64,000 nucleotides of DNA, taken from Brevundimonas lenta. Lineage in GTDB: Bacteria > Pseudomonadota > Alphaproteobacteria > Caulobacterales > Caulobacteraceae. Below are positions 34,395-44,572 of the stretch, piece by piece (position 1 is the stretch's first letter; every line of letters starts with the position of its first letter). The position numbers were made by a program, and so were the translations under genes. Below the pieces are notes generated by a model. That model saw only the letters and a program-made list of their open reading frames with translations, was not told where the DNA came from and searched no databases. The stretch spans positions 310,001 through 374,000 of the forward strand of contig NZ_JACIDM010000001.1 of the NCBI RefSeq assembly GCF_014196335.1, read 5' to 3'.

Positions 34395-35999
34395 TTAGTG
34401 CCGGAAGACGCGGACCCCGGTGAAGGCCATGGCGATGCCCTTCTCGTCGGCGGCGGCGATGACCTCGTCGTCGCGGATCGAACCGCCCGGCTGGATCACC
34501 GCCGTGGCGCCGGCGGCGATCGCTTCCAGCAGGCCGTCGGCGAACGGGAAGAAGGCTTCCGAGGCGCAGGCCGAACCCTCGGCGAGGGAATGGGCCAGGC
34601 CCTTGGCCTCGCCGGCCTCGCGGGCGCGGATGGCGGCGATGCGGGCCGAGTCGCGGCGGTTCATCTGGCCGGCGCCGATGCCGGCGGTCTGGCCGTCCTT
34701 CGCATAGACGATGGCGTTGGACTTGACGTGCTTGGCCACGGTGAACGCGAACAGCATGTCCTGGATTTCTGTCGGCGTCGGCTGGCGGCGCGTGACGATC
34801 TTCAGGTCCGAGGGTTTGATCAGGCTGCGGTCGCGCGACTGGACCAGGAAGCCGCCGGCCACCGAGCGGAACACCTCGCCCGCGCCGTGCGGGTCGGGAA
34901 GGCCGTCGGTGATCAGCAGGCGCAGGTTCTTCTTGCCGGCGAAGACCTGCTTCGCCTCGTCGTCGGCGCCGGGGGCGATGACCACCTCGGTGAAGATGCC
35001 GGTGATGGCGCGGGCGTCGTCGCCGTTCAGCGGACGGTTGACCGCGATCACCCCGCCGAAGGCCGAGACGGCGTCGCATTCCAGTGCGCGGGCGTAGGCT
35101 TCCGACAGGTCCTTGCCGACGGCCACGCCGCACGGGTTGGCGTGTTTGACGATGACCACGGCCGGAGCCTCGAACTCGGCCACCAGCTCATAGGCGGCGT
35201 CGGCGTCGGCGATGTTGTTGTAGCCCAGCTCCTTGCCCTGGATCTGTTCGGCCCAGGCCACGCCGGGACGGCGCTCGCCCGTGCGGTAGAAGGCGCCGGT
35301 CTGGTGCGGGTTTTCGCCGTAGCGCAGGGTCTGGGCCAACGAGCCGGAGATCGATTTGCGGGCCGGGGCCTCGTCGCCGACCTGGCCGGCGAACCATCCC
35401 GAGACGGCGGCGTCGTAGGCGGCGGTGCGGGCGAAGGCGCGGGCGGCGAGGCGTTTGCGCAGCTCCAGCGAGGTCGCGCCGTCGGCCTTGAGCGCGGCCA
35501 GCACCTCGTCCACCGCGACCTTGTCGACGCAGACGGCGACGTAGCCGTGGTTCTTGGAGGCCGAGCGGATCATGGCCGGGCCGCCGATGTCGATGTTCTC
35601 GACCGCGGCCTCGAAGCCGCCGCCGGAGGCGACCGTGGCCTCGAAGGGATAGAGGTCGATCCAGGCGATATCGATGCCGCCGATCCCGTGTTCGGTCATG
35701 GCCTGGGCGTGCGAGGGCTCGTCGCGGACGCCGAGCAGGCCGCCGTGAACGACGGGGTGCAGGGTCTTGACCCGGCCGTCCATCATCTCGGGGAAGCCGG
35801 TCAGGTCGGCGACGTCCTTCACCGGCAGGCCGAAGCCGGCGATGGCGGCGCGGGTGCCGCCGGTCGAGACCAGTTCGACGCCGAGGTCGTGCAGGGCGCG
35901 GGCCGCATCCTCCAGCCCCGTCTTGTCGCTGAGCGAGATCAGGGCGCGCTTCGGCGCCACGCGGTCGGGCGCGGGGGGAAAGTCGGGAGCGGCGGGCAT
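34395..35999 (-). CDS. purH: Bifunctional AICAR formyltransferase / IMP cyclohydrolase
   Basis: Last two steps of IMP synthesis. The 534-aa protein begins [20 protein letters not shown]. The N-terminal IMP cyclohydrolase domain has [20 protein letters not shown], then [11 protein letters not shown] and [18 protein letters not shown]. The C-terminal transformylase domain has [59 protein letters not shown], and the final [20 protein letters not shown]. Length matches the family closely. The 71-bp gap to the upstream gene holds no feature that I can support. Confidence 0.97.
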   Translation of the reverse strand: MPAAPDFPPAPDRVAPKRALISLSDKTGLEDAARALHDLGVELVSTGGTRAAIAGFGLPVKDVADLTGFPEMMDGRVKTLHPVVHGGLLGVRDEPSHAQAMTEHGIGGIDIAWIDLYPFEATVASGGGFEAAVENIDIGGPAMIRSASKNHGYVAVCVDKVAVDEVLAALKADGATSLELRKRLAARAFARTAAYDAAVSGWFAGQVGDEAPARKSISGSLAQTLRYGENPHQTGAFYRTGERRPGVAWAEQIQGKELGYNNIADADAAYELVAEFEAPAVVIVKHANPCGVAVGKDLSEAYARALECDAVSAFGGVIAVNRPLNGDDARAITGIFTEVVIAPGADDEAKQVFAGKKNLRLLITDGLPDPHGAGEVFRSVAGGFLVQSRDRSLIKPSDLKIVTRRQPTPTEIQDMLFAFTVAKHVKSNAIVYAKDGQTAGIGAGQMNRRDSARIAAIRAREAGEAKGLAHSLAEGSACASEAFFPFADGLLEAIAAGATAVIQPGGSIRDDEVIAAADEKGIAMAFTGVRVFRH

Positions 36000-36070
36000 G
36001 GCGGCGTCCGTGATGCTGGAGGTCGGGGAGACGCGCGGGGCTCTAGCAGGGGACGCGGTGAAAGTCAGCC

Positions 36071-36838
36071 TCAGAGCGCTTCCCGTTTTATGTCGACTGC
36101 GACGATCTCCGGGCCATACCGGGAGCGATGGCGGGTCTCGATCTTGAGGGTGGTCAGCAAGGGGTGCCCGTGGACGTCTCCGTCCATGAAGGTCACACGG
36201 TAGCGGGAGCGGGTCTCATCGGCATCGTCACCGAGCAGCCGAATGTGGTTCAGCTTCTTGAAGTCCAGCGAGGCCAAATACGATCTGGCGTCACAGGGGC
36301 GTCCCTCTTGCGACTCCAGCCGGGAGAGACAGCGCGCGCTGAAAGTCAGCGGACCAGCGCCAGCCGATTTTCGGGCGTTGCTCAGGACCTGGATGGCGTC
36401 CTCGATGATGTAATCCTCGGCGCCGAACAAGTGCTCGAAATCGCGATACGAAGAGCAATCTTCCCCCGGCGCGGAGAGGGCGCCGTACACAGTCGTCGCC
36501 GTCAGAGGCCGGTCACCGGGTCGCCCCCGTGCCCGGGTCACATATTGGGTGCCCACGCTGTAGATTTCGAGGGCGCATATCCCTGGAGCCGTAAGGCCAG
36601 GCTGTCCGTAAAGCACCAGCCCATTGCGGATTGGCCATCGGCCGCGGCTGTCTGCAACGATTGTGTCGCCGGCCTTCCCGATCAGGACCCGCGCAAGGAT
36701 CGGCGTGGGCAGCCGTTCCAGAATGGCCGTGTGCGCGACCTGAAACGGCAGCCAGAGCAGTCCTAGTCCGGAGAGCGGGACGAGGGCCGCTCCCAGTACG
36801 CCTGCAGCAATCAACGCTGACCTGACACCACGCTTCAT
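36071..36838 (-). CDS. Hypothetical protein with an N-terminal membrane anchor
   Basis: A 255-aa protein that I do not recognise. One hydrophobic N-terminal segment, [20 protein letters not shown] onward, is a signal or anchor. The remainder is soluble and cysteine-containing ([33 protein letters not shown]). Codon use is less GC-rich at third positions than in neighbouring genes, which suggests recent acquisition or weak expression. The ATG at 36838 follows GGAGGGG and is the best start; a TTG at 36853 could add MAEGT. Coding status is likely because the frame is long and codon bias is consistent. Confidence 0.65.
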   Translation of the reverse strand: MKRGVRSALIAAGVLGAALVPLSGLGLLWLPFQVAHTAILERLPTPILARVLIGKAGDTIVADSRGRWPIRNGLVLYGQPGLTAPGICALEIYSVGTQYVTRARGRPGDRPLTATTVYGALSAPGEDCSSYRDFEHLFGAEDYIIEDAIQVLSNARKSAGAGPLTFSARCLSRLESQEGRPCDARSYLASLDFKKLNHIRLLGDDADETRSRYRVTFMDGDVHGHPLLTTLKIETRHRSRYGPEIVAVDIKREAL

Positions 36839-36871
36839 CGTCCCCTCCGCCAAGCTTGGCGGTATGGGGCT

Positions 36872-37399
36872 TCAGGACAGTGTCGAAAAATCGACCACGA
36901 TCGGCTCCCGCCCCAGCAGCGAGAGAAACCTCCTGAAGTCGTCCTGCCCTATCGCCGTGGTCGCCGTGTTGGTCAGGGGGTGGAAATTGACCAGGTCGGC
37001 GTCCCACAGGGCCTTGTCGAGGACGAAGGTTACGCGACGGTCGGCGTCGTTGATCAGGCCGAAGGCGGTGACCGAGCCCGGCGTCAGGCCGAGGGTTTCG
37101 TAGAGCAGGCCCTCGTTGCCAAACGACAGTTTGTCCGAGCCGATGGTGTTGGGCGCGCGCTTCAGGTCGATGACCGTGTCCTGGCGGGCCGAGATCAGCC
37201 ACAGGCGGCCCTTCTTGTCCTTGAGGAACAGGTTCTTGGTGTGGGCGCCGGGCATGGCGGCCTTGAGTTCCAGCCCCTCCTCGACGCGGAAGACGGCCGG
37301 GTGGTCGTGCGTCGTCTGGGTCAGGCCGTTGTCGGCCATCCACGCCAGCAGGCGGTCACGATCCCAGGCGGGAGGGTTCATCGGCTTGTCTTCGGTCAT
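36872..37399 (-). CDS. Prolyl-tRNA editing enzyme (ProXp/YbaK family)
   Basis: A 175-aa free-standing editing protein of the YbaK/ProX type. Recognisable segments are [75 protein letters not shown] and [20 protein letters not shown]. Members hydrolyse mischarged alanyl- or cysteinyl-tRNA-Pro; the [20 protein letters not shown] motif resembles the ProXp-ala group. The exact specificity is inferred. No prolyl-tRNA synthetase gene is in the window. Confidence 0.88.
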   Translation of the reverse strand: MTEDKPMNPPAWDRDRLLAWMADNGLTQTTHDHPAVFRVEEGLELKAAMPGAHTKNLFLKDKKGRLWLISARQDTVIDLKRAPNTIGSDKLSFGNEGLLYETLGLTPGSVTAFGLINDADRRVTFVLDKALWDADLVNFHPLTNTATTAIGQDDFRRFLSLLGREPIVVDFSTLS

Positions 37400-37452
37400 C
37401 GGGCGAAGCTAGGGAGGAGGGAACATCCCCGCTTACCCGCCGGAGACCGTCT

Positions 37453-38193
37453 GTGGAACTGGAATGCTATCCGATGAGCCAGCGGCCGCCGGACCTGGTG
37501 CCCGGCCGCCAGTCGCGGAACTGGATGGACGCCTTCGCCAGCCGGCACCCCTACCGCTGCCTGCCGCTGAACATGGCCAACACCACGGGCTGGGAGATCC
37601 TGTGCCCGATCACCTTCGTGGCCGAATGGAACGGCGGGCCGAACCAGTCCGACATCGTCATCACGCCCGAACGGCCGGCGCCGGACCTGGCGCATATCGT
37701 CAGCTCGCACTTCTCGCGCGGGGTGCTGACCTTCCATCCGCAGTATCTGTTCCGCACGCCGCCGGGCTGGGGCCTGCAGTGTTCGGGCGCGCCCAATCAC
37801 GTGAAGGACGGCATCCAGCCGCTGGTCGGCCTGATCGAGACCGACTGGCTGCCCTTCCCCTTCACGATGAACTGGATTTTCACCCGGCCCGGCCGGGTGA
37901 AGTTCGAGAAGGGCGAGCCGTTCTGCTTCATCCTGCCGATCGAGCACCGCAAGGCCGAGGCCTTCGAGCCGGTGATCCGGACGCTGGAGTCCAATCCGAA
38001 CATGCAGGGCCAGTTCGAGGCCTGGAACCGGTCGCGGACGGACTTCAACAAGCGTCTGGCGTCCGGCGACCCCGAGGCCGCCAAGGAGGCGTGGCAGCGC
38101 TTCTACTTCAAGGGCGAAATCCCCGAGGATCTGGGCACGGCGCCGGAGACGCACGCCAACAAGCGCAGACTGAAGAGCCCGCGGATCGGCTGA
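37453..38193 (+). CDS. DUF6065 family protein
   Basis: A 246-aa protein of unknown function. Conserved-looking segments are WMDAFASRHPYRCLPLNMAN, TTGWEILCPITFVAEWNGGP and WGLQCSGAPNHVKDGIQPLV, with ETDWLPFPFTMNWIFTRP and FCFILPIEHRKAEAFEP. The Trp- and Pro-rich core, the CLPLNMANTTGWEILCP stretch and the length fit DUF6065 as I remember it. No signal peptide or membrane segment is present. The start is probably GTG at 37453, giving MELECYPMS. A strong hairpin spans the stop codon. Confidence 0.75.
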   Translation: MELECYPMSQRPPDLVPGRQSRNWMDAFASRHPYRCLPLNMANTTGWEILCPITFVAEWNGGPNQSDIVITPERPAPDLAHIVSSHFSRGVLTFHPQYLFRTPPGWGLQCSGAPNHVKDGIQPLVGLIETDWLPFPFTMNWIFTRPGRVKFEKGEPFCFILPIEHRKAEAFEPVIRTLESNPNMQGQFEAWNRSRTDFNKRLASGDPEAAKEAWQRFYFKGEIPEDLGTAPETHANKRRLKSPRIG

Positions 38194-38201
38194 TCCGCGG
38201 G
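38178..38201 (+). terminator. Hairpin spanning the DUF6065 stop codon
   Basis: CCCGCGGATC at 38178-38187 and GATCCGCGGG at 38192-38201, a perfect 10-bp stem with a four-base loop, followed by ACTTTCCC. The TGA at 38191-38193 lies at the loop. The T-run is short, so termination may be partial. It could also act on the convergent CC0125-type gene. Confidence 0.55.
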
Positions 38202-38224
38202 ACTTTCCCGATCCGTGCGGCGAC

Positions 38225-38803
38225 CTAGGCCGTCGGCGGCGCCGGACGCGGCACGCGCGGGCCGAGGTTGTTGATCACCTCGCGCGCGTCGAAGGCGTTC
38301 GGGTCGTCGGCGGGCTTGGGTCCGCTGCGGACGACGATCTCGGCCGAGGCCTCGAAACGATCGATCTCGCGGACGTCGCCGCCGAAGCCGTAGCCGGGCC
38401 CACCCCACGGGCCGCCCCAGCCCCACGGGCTCCAGTAGCCGCGGGAATAGTAGCGCCAGGACGGTCCCCAGTAGGGTCCGTAGGATCCGTACCAGGGGTC
38501 CATGGTCGAGGTGTAGCGGACGTCGCGATCGGTGACGCGATTGACGGTCGAGAACCAGTCGTTGCCGCTTTCGACCGTGACCTCGGCCGCGCGCAGCAGC
38601 AGGGCCATTTCGACCTGTTCGCGCGAGGTGACCGAGTTGCCGGCGAAATTGATCCGGTAGCGGTCGGAATCGACCCGCGTATCGGAATAGCCGTAGCGGC
38701 TGTCAGGACCCGCCGGACCATAGGGGGTGGCGGTAGCGCAGGCCGACAGGGCGAGCGCGGTCGTCGCCGCCAGAAGAACAAGCCTGGGGAAACGATGTCT
38801 CAT
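38225..38803 (-). CDS. CC0125/CC1285 family lipoprotein
   Basis: A 192-aa predicted lipoprotein. The signal sequence MRHRFPRLVLLAATTALALS ends in lipobox LSAC. The mature part contains YGYSDTRVDSDRYRINFAGN, SVTSREQVEMALLLRAAEVT and NDWFSTVNRVTDRDVRYTST, the features of a Caulobacterales family named after C. crescentus CC0125/CC1285. A Trp/Tyr/Gly-rich low-complexity stretch (SYGPYWGPSWRYYSRGYWSP and on) separates these from the C-terminal strand, FEASAEIVVRSGPKP. Function is unknown; the lipobox suggests an envelope role. Confidence 0.85.
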   Translation of the reverse strand: MRHRFPRLVLLAATTALALSACATATPYGPAGPDSRYGYSDTRVDSDRYRINFAGNSVTSREQVEMALLLRAAEVTVESGNDWFSTVNRVTDRDVRYTSTMDPWYGSYGPYWGPSWRYYSRGYWSPWGWGGPWGGPGYGFGGDVREIDRFEASAEIVVRSGPKPADDPNAFDAREVINNLGPRVPRPAPPTA

Positions 38804-38886
38804 GTGAGTGCTCCTTGACGCGCAACCAACGCGCCATAACGGCTGAACGGGACATGAACGGCTGCGGTTCCGCCGGATTCAAGTCC

Positions 38887-39516
38887 TTATAAACGCGTGA
38901 GAATGAGAACGGCGGCAGCAAGCAGGAGCACCCCGGTGAAGATAGCGAATCCTCGCCGGAAACGCGGCTCCGACATACGTCGGGCCAACGCCGCCCCACC
39001 CAGACCGTATGCCGACATGCTGAGCACGTCCATGCCGATCGTGGCGACGGCGAACAGGGCCAGCTGCGGGGCCGCCGGGCGGTTCACATCGAGGAAGGGC
39101 GGCAGCACGGCGGTGAAGAACAGGATGGCCTTGGGATTGGCGATCTGGACCATGAAGCCGTCGACCAGGGCGCTGCGGCCCATCTTGATCGTGGGGTGAT
39201 CGGGATCGGCCGCGGTGCGGAAGGCGCCGCGCAGGGCGTTGATCCCGAGCCAGGCGACATAGAGGGCCCCGCCGATCGAGATCAGGCGGAAGATCTGGGG
39301 GAAGGCGACGACCAGGGCGCCGAGGCCCAGCGCCGCCGCGCCGAACCAGACCAGGGTGGCGGCGTTCATGCCGACCACGCCCGCCATGGCGCCGGCCTTG
39401 CCGCGCTGCACGCCGTTGGCGACGGAGAAGACGTTGGCCGGACCGGGCGTCACGGCCATGACGGCCATGACCCCGAGAAAGGTCGCGTACAGATGGGGAT
39501 CGACGGGGAGGTTCAC
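38887..39516 (-). CDS. LysE/RhtB family translocator
   Basis: A 209-aa inner-membrane amino-acid exporter type protein. The opening reads YATFLGVMAVMAVTPGPANV, then FSVANGVQRGKAGAMAGVVG, the motif of LysE-like families, with GFMVQIANPKAILFFTAVLP later. Six hydrophobic segments are visible. Members export lysine, threonine, homoserine or other small molecules; the substrate here is not decided. It has no adjacent regulator, and its upstream neighbour is a small secreted protein on the same strand. Confidence 0.85.
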   Translation of the reverse strand: MNLPVDPHLYATFLGVMAVMAVTPGPANVFSVANGVQRGKAGAMAGVVGMNAATLVWFGAAALGLGALVVAFPQIFRLISIGGALYVAWLGINALRGAFRTAADPDHPTIKMGRSALVDGFMVQIANPKAILFFTAVLPPFLDVNRPAAPQLALFAVATIGMDVLSMSAYGLGGAALARRMSEPRFRRGFAIFTGVLLLAAAVLILTRL

Positions 39517-39576
39517 GCGCCGTCCGTCCCGCAGCGTAGCCGCGAGGTCAAGCGGGCGGGGCTGCGCCCCCGGCGA

Positions 39577-40146
39577 TCACCGGCCGGGTGTGACTTCGAT
39601 GACTTCGACGTCGACCTGGTCAGGCTCGTTCGTGATGTCCTGCACCACGACCGGGATGTCCGCGGTGGCGGCGTCGACAGCATCCAGCGCCTCGCCGACG
39701 GCGTATTCGGCCACCAGCCCCATGGTCTCCATGTGCTCCGGATCGTCCGAGGCCCAGGCGCCGTTGACGGCCAGGCCCTGGGCGAGGTTGAGCGCGCCCG
39801 AAGCCTCGACCTCATCGAGGGCGGCGGTGACCATGGCGTCGATGTCGAGGTCGGCCAGCGCCTCCTCGGCGATCTTGCCGGCGTGTTCAGAGACCACGGC
39901 GGTGAAGGCGTCGACGTCAGGCTGATACTCGGCCCAGAGCGCCGCGATGCGGACCTCGCGCTGGGCTTCGCTCAGGGTCTCGTCCTCGGAAATGCTCTCG
40001 GCGCGGTCGCTGAAGGCTTCCATGCGCGCCTCGAACCGCGCGGCGGCGGCTTCGATGGCGTCTTCGGACGGGCCGCGTACGTCGCCGGCGGAGGCCGAGA
40101 TCGGCAGAACGGCGAGGGCGGCGGCGAGGGAAAGGGCCTTGAACAT
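39577..40146 (-). CDS. Small secreted protein, unknown function (paralogue A)
   Basis: A 189-aa protein with a signal peptide MFKALSLAAALAVLPISASA, cleaved before GDVRGP. The mature part is acidic and helical, with AARFEARMEAFSDRAESI, LWAEYQPDVDAFTAVVSEHA and long Ala/Glu/Asp-rich segments. The YQPxxDAF motif is shared with the next gene upstream, suggesting duplication. No enzyme family is recognised. The ATG at 40146 is chosen because the signal peptide follows; an ATG at 40200 would bury it. Confidence 0.7.
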   Translation of the reverse strand: MFKALSLAAALAVLPISASAGDVRGPSEDAIEAAAARFEARMEAFSDRAESISEDETLSEAQREVRIAALWAEYQPDVDAFTAVVSEHAGKIAEEALADLDIDAMVTAALDEVEASGALNLAQGLAVNGAWASDDPEHMETMGLVAEYAVGEALDAVDAATADIPVVVQDITNEPDQVDVEVIEVTPGR

Positions 40147-40224
40147 CGGGGGCTCCTGAAAGGCTCCGGGGAAGGTCCGCCCAACACCGGTCGACCACAA
40201 GTGAAATCGCGGTAAGGGAGCCGC

Positions 40225-40698
40225 CTACTGCGGCGCGGCGGCGGCCGGCGGCGCGGTCAGGGCCTGCTGGACGGCGGTGCGGACGATCTGAGGAATGCCG
40301 CGGATGGCCGGCGGCGCCGCATCGGCCGCGGCGAGGAGTTGGTCGCGTTGGGAGACGTTCTCGGGCTTGCCGGCCTCGGAGCGGAAGAAGGCCTCCAGCT
40401 CGCCGGCGAAGGCGTCGATCTCGGGCTGGTAGCGGTTGAGGATGGCGTCGGTGGCGGCGGTCTTGCCGGCCGCGTCGGTGGCCGGGTCGTCCATGGCGAC
40501 CTGCAGTTCGGCCTTCATCTGGTCCATGCGCCCCGAGAAGGCTTCGCCCCTCGCATTCATCGCCATTTCGGCGTCGCTGCGCGGTTCGGCCGGGGCCTGG
40601 GCCGCAGGCGGCGCGGCGGGCTGCTGCCGGGCGAGGGCGGGACCTGCCAGAGAGCCGACGACGAGGGCGGCGGCGAGGAACAGGCGAGCGGACATCAT
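40225..40698 (-). CDS. Small secreted protein, unknown function (paralogue B)
   Basis: A 157-aa protein with a signal peptide MMSARLFLAAALVVGSLAGP, probably cleaved after ALA in GPALARQQ. A proline/alanine-rich stretch (residues about 26-41) is followed by a helical segment with ARGEAFSGRMDQMKAELQ, the shared RYQPEIDAFAGELEAFF motif, and a Pro/Ala-rich tail. It lies 78 bp upstream of paralogue A on the same strand, so the two probably form an operon. No family recognised. Confidence 0.7.
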   Translation of the reverse strand: MMSARLFLAAALVVGSLAGPALARQQPAAPPAAQAPAEPRSDAEMAMNARGEAFSGRMDQMKAELQVAMDDPATDAAGKTAATDAILNRYQPEIDAFAGELEAFFRSEAGKPENVSQRDQLLAAADAAPPAIRGIPQIVRTAVQQALTAPPAAAAPQ

Positions 40699-40853
40699 GA
40701 TCTCCTGGGGGGGCGACGGAAGGCGGGATAGTGCCCCGCCCGTCGGACGCCTTCACTCAGGTGAAGACCCTGGGTCGTACCGCCGCCCGGGCCGTTTCCA
40801 AGGGAGCCCGTCCCGCGCTAGCGTCGCCCTGGGATTTCACGGGGACGGGCATC

Positions 40854-42140
40854 ATGATCGGCTGGCGGGCGATCCTGGCGGCGGCGGCGTTGTTCGGACT
40901 GGCCCCGCCGGCCGCCGGGCAGCAGGCGTCGCGCGCCTATGCGGTCGAGGGCGACTGCGGCGGCCGGCCGGCGACCCAGGTGCGGATGGCCGAGGGGTAT
41001 TGCCTCGGCCGGGTCTGGCAACGGACAGGTGACGAGGGCCCGCGGATGCCGCGCGGCCTGCTGGAGCTGACGAACGGCGACTGGCTGGTCACCGACCTGG
41101 GCGGCTGGGAGGCGGGGCGCGGCGCGCTGTGGCGTCTGTCGTTGCAGCCGGACGGCGCGGTGCGCTGGACCCGGCTGATGGATCGCCTGTCCATGCCGCA
41201 CACGATCGCGAAGGGGCCGGACGGCCGCGTCTATCTGGCCGAGATGAGCCGCATCATCGCCTTCGATCCGGCGCGGCCTGACCGGGCGGTCGCCGTGGTC
41301 GAGGGGCTGCCGGACAACCGGCTGCACGAGAACCGCCATCCGTTGTCGAGTTTCGTCTTCGACGGCGACGGGGCCCTGCTGGTCAATGTCGGGGCCCCGT
41401 CGGACCGCTGTCTGGACGCGCGCGAGGCGCCGCGACGGGACGCCCGGGGTCGCTGCGTCGAGGAGGCGGAGCAGGGCATGGTCCGGCGCTACGCCCCGGC
41501 CGGGAACGGCCGCTGGAGCGCCGAATGGAGGCCGTATGCGACGGGGCTGCGCAACTCGGTGGCCATGGTCCGGCACCCGGCGGGCGCGATCTTCCAGGCC
41601 GAGAACTCGGTGGACCTGAACGAGCCCGGCCGGCCGTACGACGAGATCAACCGTCTGCAGTCCGGCCGGCACTACGGCTGGCCCTACTGCACCGACATGC
41701 GGACGCCGATGCCCGGCTGGACGGCCGCCGAGGCGCGCTGCGACCAGCGGACGGCGCCGGTATCACTGCTGCCGCCGCACGCGGCGCCGCTGGCGATGCT
41801 CTACTATGACGGGGCGATGTTCCCGGAGCTGCGCGGCCGGCTGCTGATGAGCTGGCACGGCTATCGCCGGGCCGCGGGCAGGGTCGTGGCGCTGGAGACG
41901 GACTGGTCGGGCGCGCCGCTGACGGCCACGCGGGCGCTGTACGCCATCTATCCGCGCGGAGCTCTGGCCTATCCGGCCGATGCGCCGGCGCCGCAGGGCA
42001 AGGTACTGACGCCGGGCTGGAGCGCCCAGGCCGGGCGGCATCCGCAAGGGTCGCCGGCCGGTCTGGCGGTGGCGCGGGACGGCTCGATCTGGATCGCCGA
42101 CGATCGGGCCGCGGCGATCCTGAGGATCGCGCGGCCCTGA
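40854..42140 (+). CDS. PQQ-dependent-type sugar dehydrogenase (glucose/sorbosone dehydrogenase fold)
   Basis: A 428-aa periplasmic beta-propeller protein. The signal peptide is MIGWRAILAAAALFGLAPPA, with AAGQQA before the mature part. Propeller blade motifs are MPRGLLELTNGDWLVTDLGG, MPHTIAKGPDGRVYLAEMSR, HPLSSFVFDGDGALLVNVGA, LRNSVAMVRHPAGAIFQAEN, PYDEINRLQSGRHYGWPYCT and the final AGLAVARDGSIWIADDRAAA. The NxxxxY and HYGWPYC motifs fit soluble glucose/sorbosone dehydrogenase-like proteins; PQQ as cofactor and the substrate are inferred from the family. It converges on argG with six bases between their ends. An ATG at 40731 is in frame but would give a non-signal leader. Confidence 0.82.
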   Translation: MIGWRAILAAAALFGLAPPAAGQQASRAYAVEGDCGGRPATQVRMAEGYCLGRVWQRTGDEGPRMPRGLLELTNGDWLVTDLGGWEAGRGALWRLSLQPDGAVRWTRLMDRLSMPHTIAKGPDGRVYLAEMSRIIAFDPARPDRAVAVVEGLPDNRLHENRHPLSSFVFDGDGALLVNVGAPSDRCLDAREAPRRDARGRCVEEAEQGMVRRYAPAGNGRWSAEWRPYATGLRNSVAMVRHPAGAIFQAENSVDLNEPGRPYDEINRLQSGRHYGWPYCTDMRTPMPGWTAAEARCDQRTAPVSLLPPHAAPLAMLYYDGAMFPELRGRLLMSWHGYRRAAGRVVALETDWSGAPLTATRALYAIYPRGALAYPADAPAPQGKVLTPGWSAQAGRHPQGSPAGLAVARDGSIWIADDRAAAILRIARP

Positions 42141-42146
42141 GGTCGA

Positions 42147-43388
<1,242 letters not shown>

Positions 43389-43675
43389 GAGCGGATCCTT
43401 CGACGAACGCGGGGGAGGGGCGTTCACAATGCGCGCGCTTAAAGGACCAGACGCCCCGCGATGCAAGGGCGGGAATGGGGCCGAGGCGGCCGGGGACCGA
43501 ATCAACCGTCGCCGGCGATAAATTTCCGGCCTGTCTTACACCCCGCGTTAGTCATACCGCCGAAAGGTAAGTGGTTGAAAACGCTGTATGTAGCGGTCGT
43601 ACTACCGGGCGGCCGGTAATATTCGGTCAAGGTCTTGGAAGGGGCGCCTTAAACTTTGATCGTCACAGTCCGCCG

Positions 43676-44572
43676 GTGATTCCGAACCGCGCCCCCTCTC
43701 CGGCCGACAAACTCGCGCTTGCGGTGGTGCATGAGCCCGAGCGCGCCGTGCCCGCGCCGGTGGGCGCCCGGGACGACGCGCTTCGCTTCCTTCTGCAGAC
43801 CGCCGCCGACGCCGGGGTCTCGCTGGTGGCCACCCGTCCGGACGGCGACGGCGAGCGGCGGCTGGGTCAGGCCTGGCCTTTCCCGACCCCCTTCCAGGTC
43901 ACGGTCCGTACGGTCTCCATCGCCGAGGGCGTCGATCGCGTCGAAGCCCGCGCCCGGCGATCGCTGGAGCGGATGGGCCTGCCGCGAGGCGACGTGCTGC
44001 TGGCCTCCAGCGCCGCCGACCTGGTCGGGGCCGAGGGGCGTCATCTGTGGGACCGGATGCAGGCGCTGAAGGACCGCGGCCTGTTCCGTCGCATCGGCTT
44101 CTGCGCCACGGTCGAGGACGGTCCGGCGTTGCTGGCGCGCCGCTTCCAGCCGGACGTTGTCCAGCTGCCCTGCAACCTGCTGGACCAGCGGGTGCATCGC
44201 TCGGGCATTCTCGACGAGATCGCCTCGGGCGGCGCCGCGATCCATCTGTCGTCGGTGTTCGCCAAGGGCCTGCTGTTCATGAGCGGCGACAGCCTGCCGC
44301 CGCATCTGGCCCACCATGCGCCGCAGCTGTCGCGCATTCGCCGGCGGCTGGCTGAAGCCCGCGTCGACCCGATGCAGGCGACGCTGGCCTACACCCTGGG
44401 TCTCCCGCAGGCCTCGGCCGTGGTGGCCAGCGCCGCCTCGGCGGCCGAACTGCGCGCCGTGCTGGCCGCCGCCCACGCCCACGCGCCTGCGCTGGACTGG
44501 GAAGCGCTTCAGCTGGAGCACCCGGCCGAGATTTCGGCCGGGCCTCGCAGCCGGATCAGTAGCGCAGCCTGA
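43676..44572 (+). CDS. Aldo/keto reductase-fold protein with degenerate active site
   Basis: A 298-aa protein of the aldo/keto reductase fold. The family layout is visible: LRFLLQTAADAGVSLVATRP, the ARRSLERMGLPRGDVLLASS helix, LWDRMQALKDRGLFRRIGFC, RRFQPDVVQLPCNLLDQRVH, IHLSSVFAKGLLF and the C-terminal ATLAYTLGLPQASAVVASAA. The catalytic tetrad seems lost: the DTAxxYG site reads VATRPDGDG, the lysine strand reads VTVRTVS, and the histidine site reads DVLLASS. It may be a non-enzymatic or altered member. The GTG at 43676 is my choice of start; further upstream starts extend into non-coding sequence. Its 3' end overlaps the TonB receptor gene by 17 bases. Confidence 0.78.
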   Translation: MIPNRAPSPADKLALAVVHEPERAVPAPVGARDDALRFLLQTAADAGVSLVATRPDGDGERRLGQAWPFPTPFQVTVRTVSIAEGVDRVEARARRSLERMGLPRGDVLLASSAADLVGAEGRHLWDRMQALKDRGLFRRIGFCATVEDGPALLARRFQPDVVQLPCNLLDQRVHRSGILDEIASGGAAIHLSSVFAKGLLFMSGDSLPPHLAHHAPQLSRIRRRLAEARVDPMQATLAYTLGLPQASAVVASAASAAELRAVLAAAHAHAPALDWEALQLEHPAEISAGPRSRISSAA

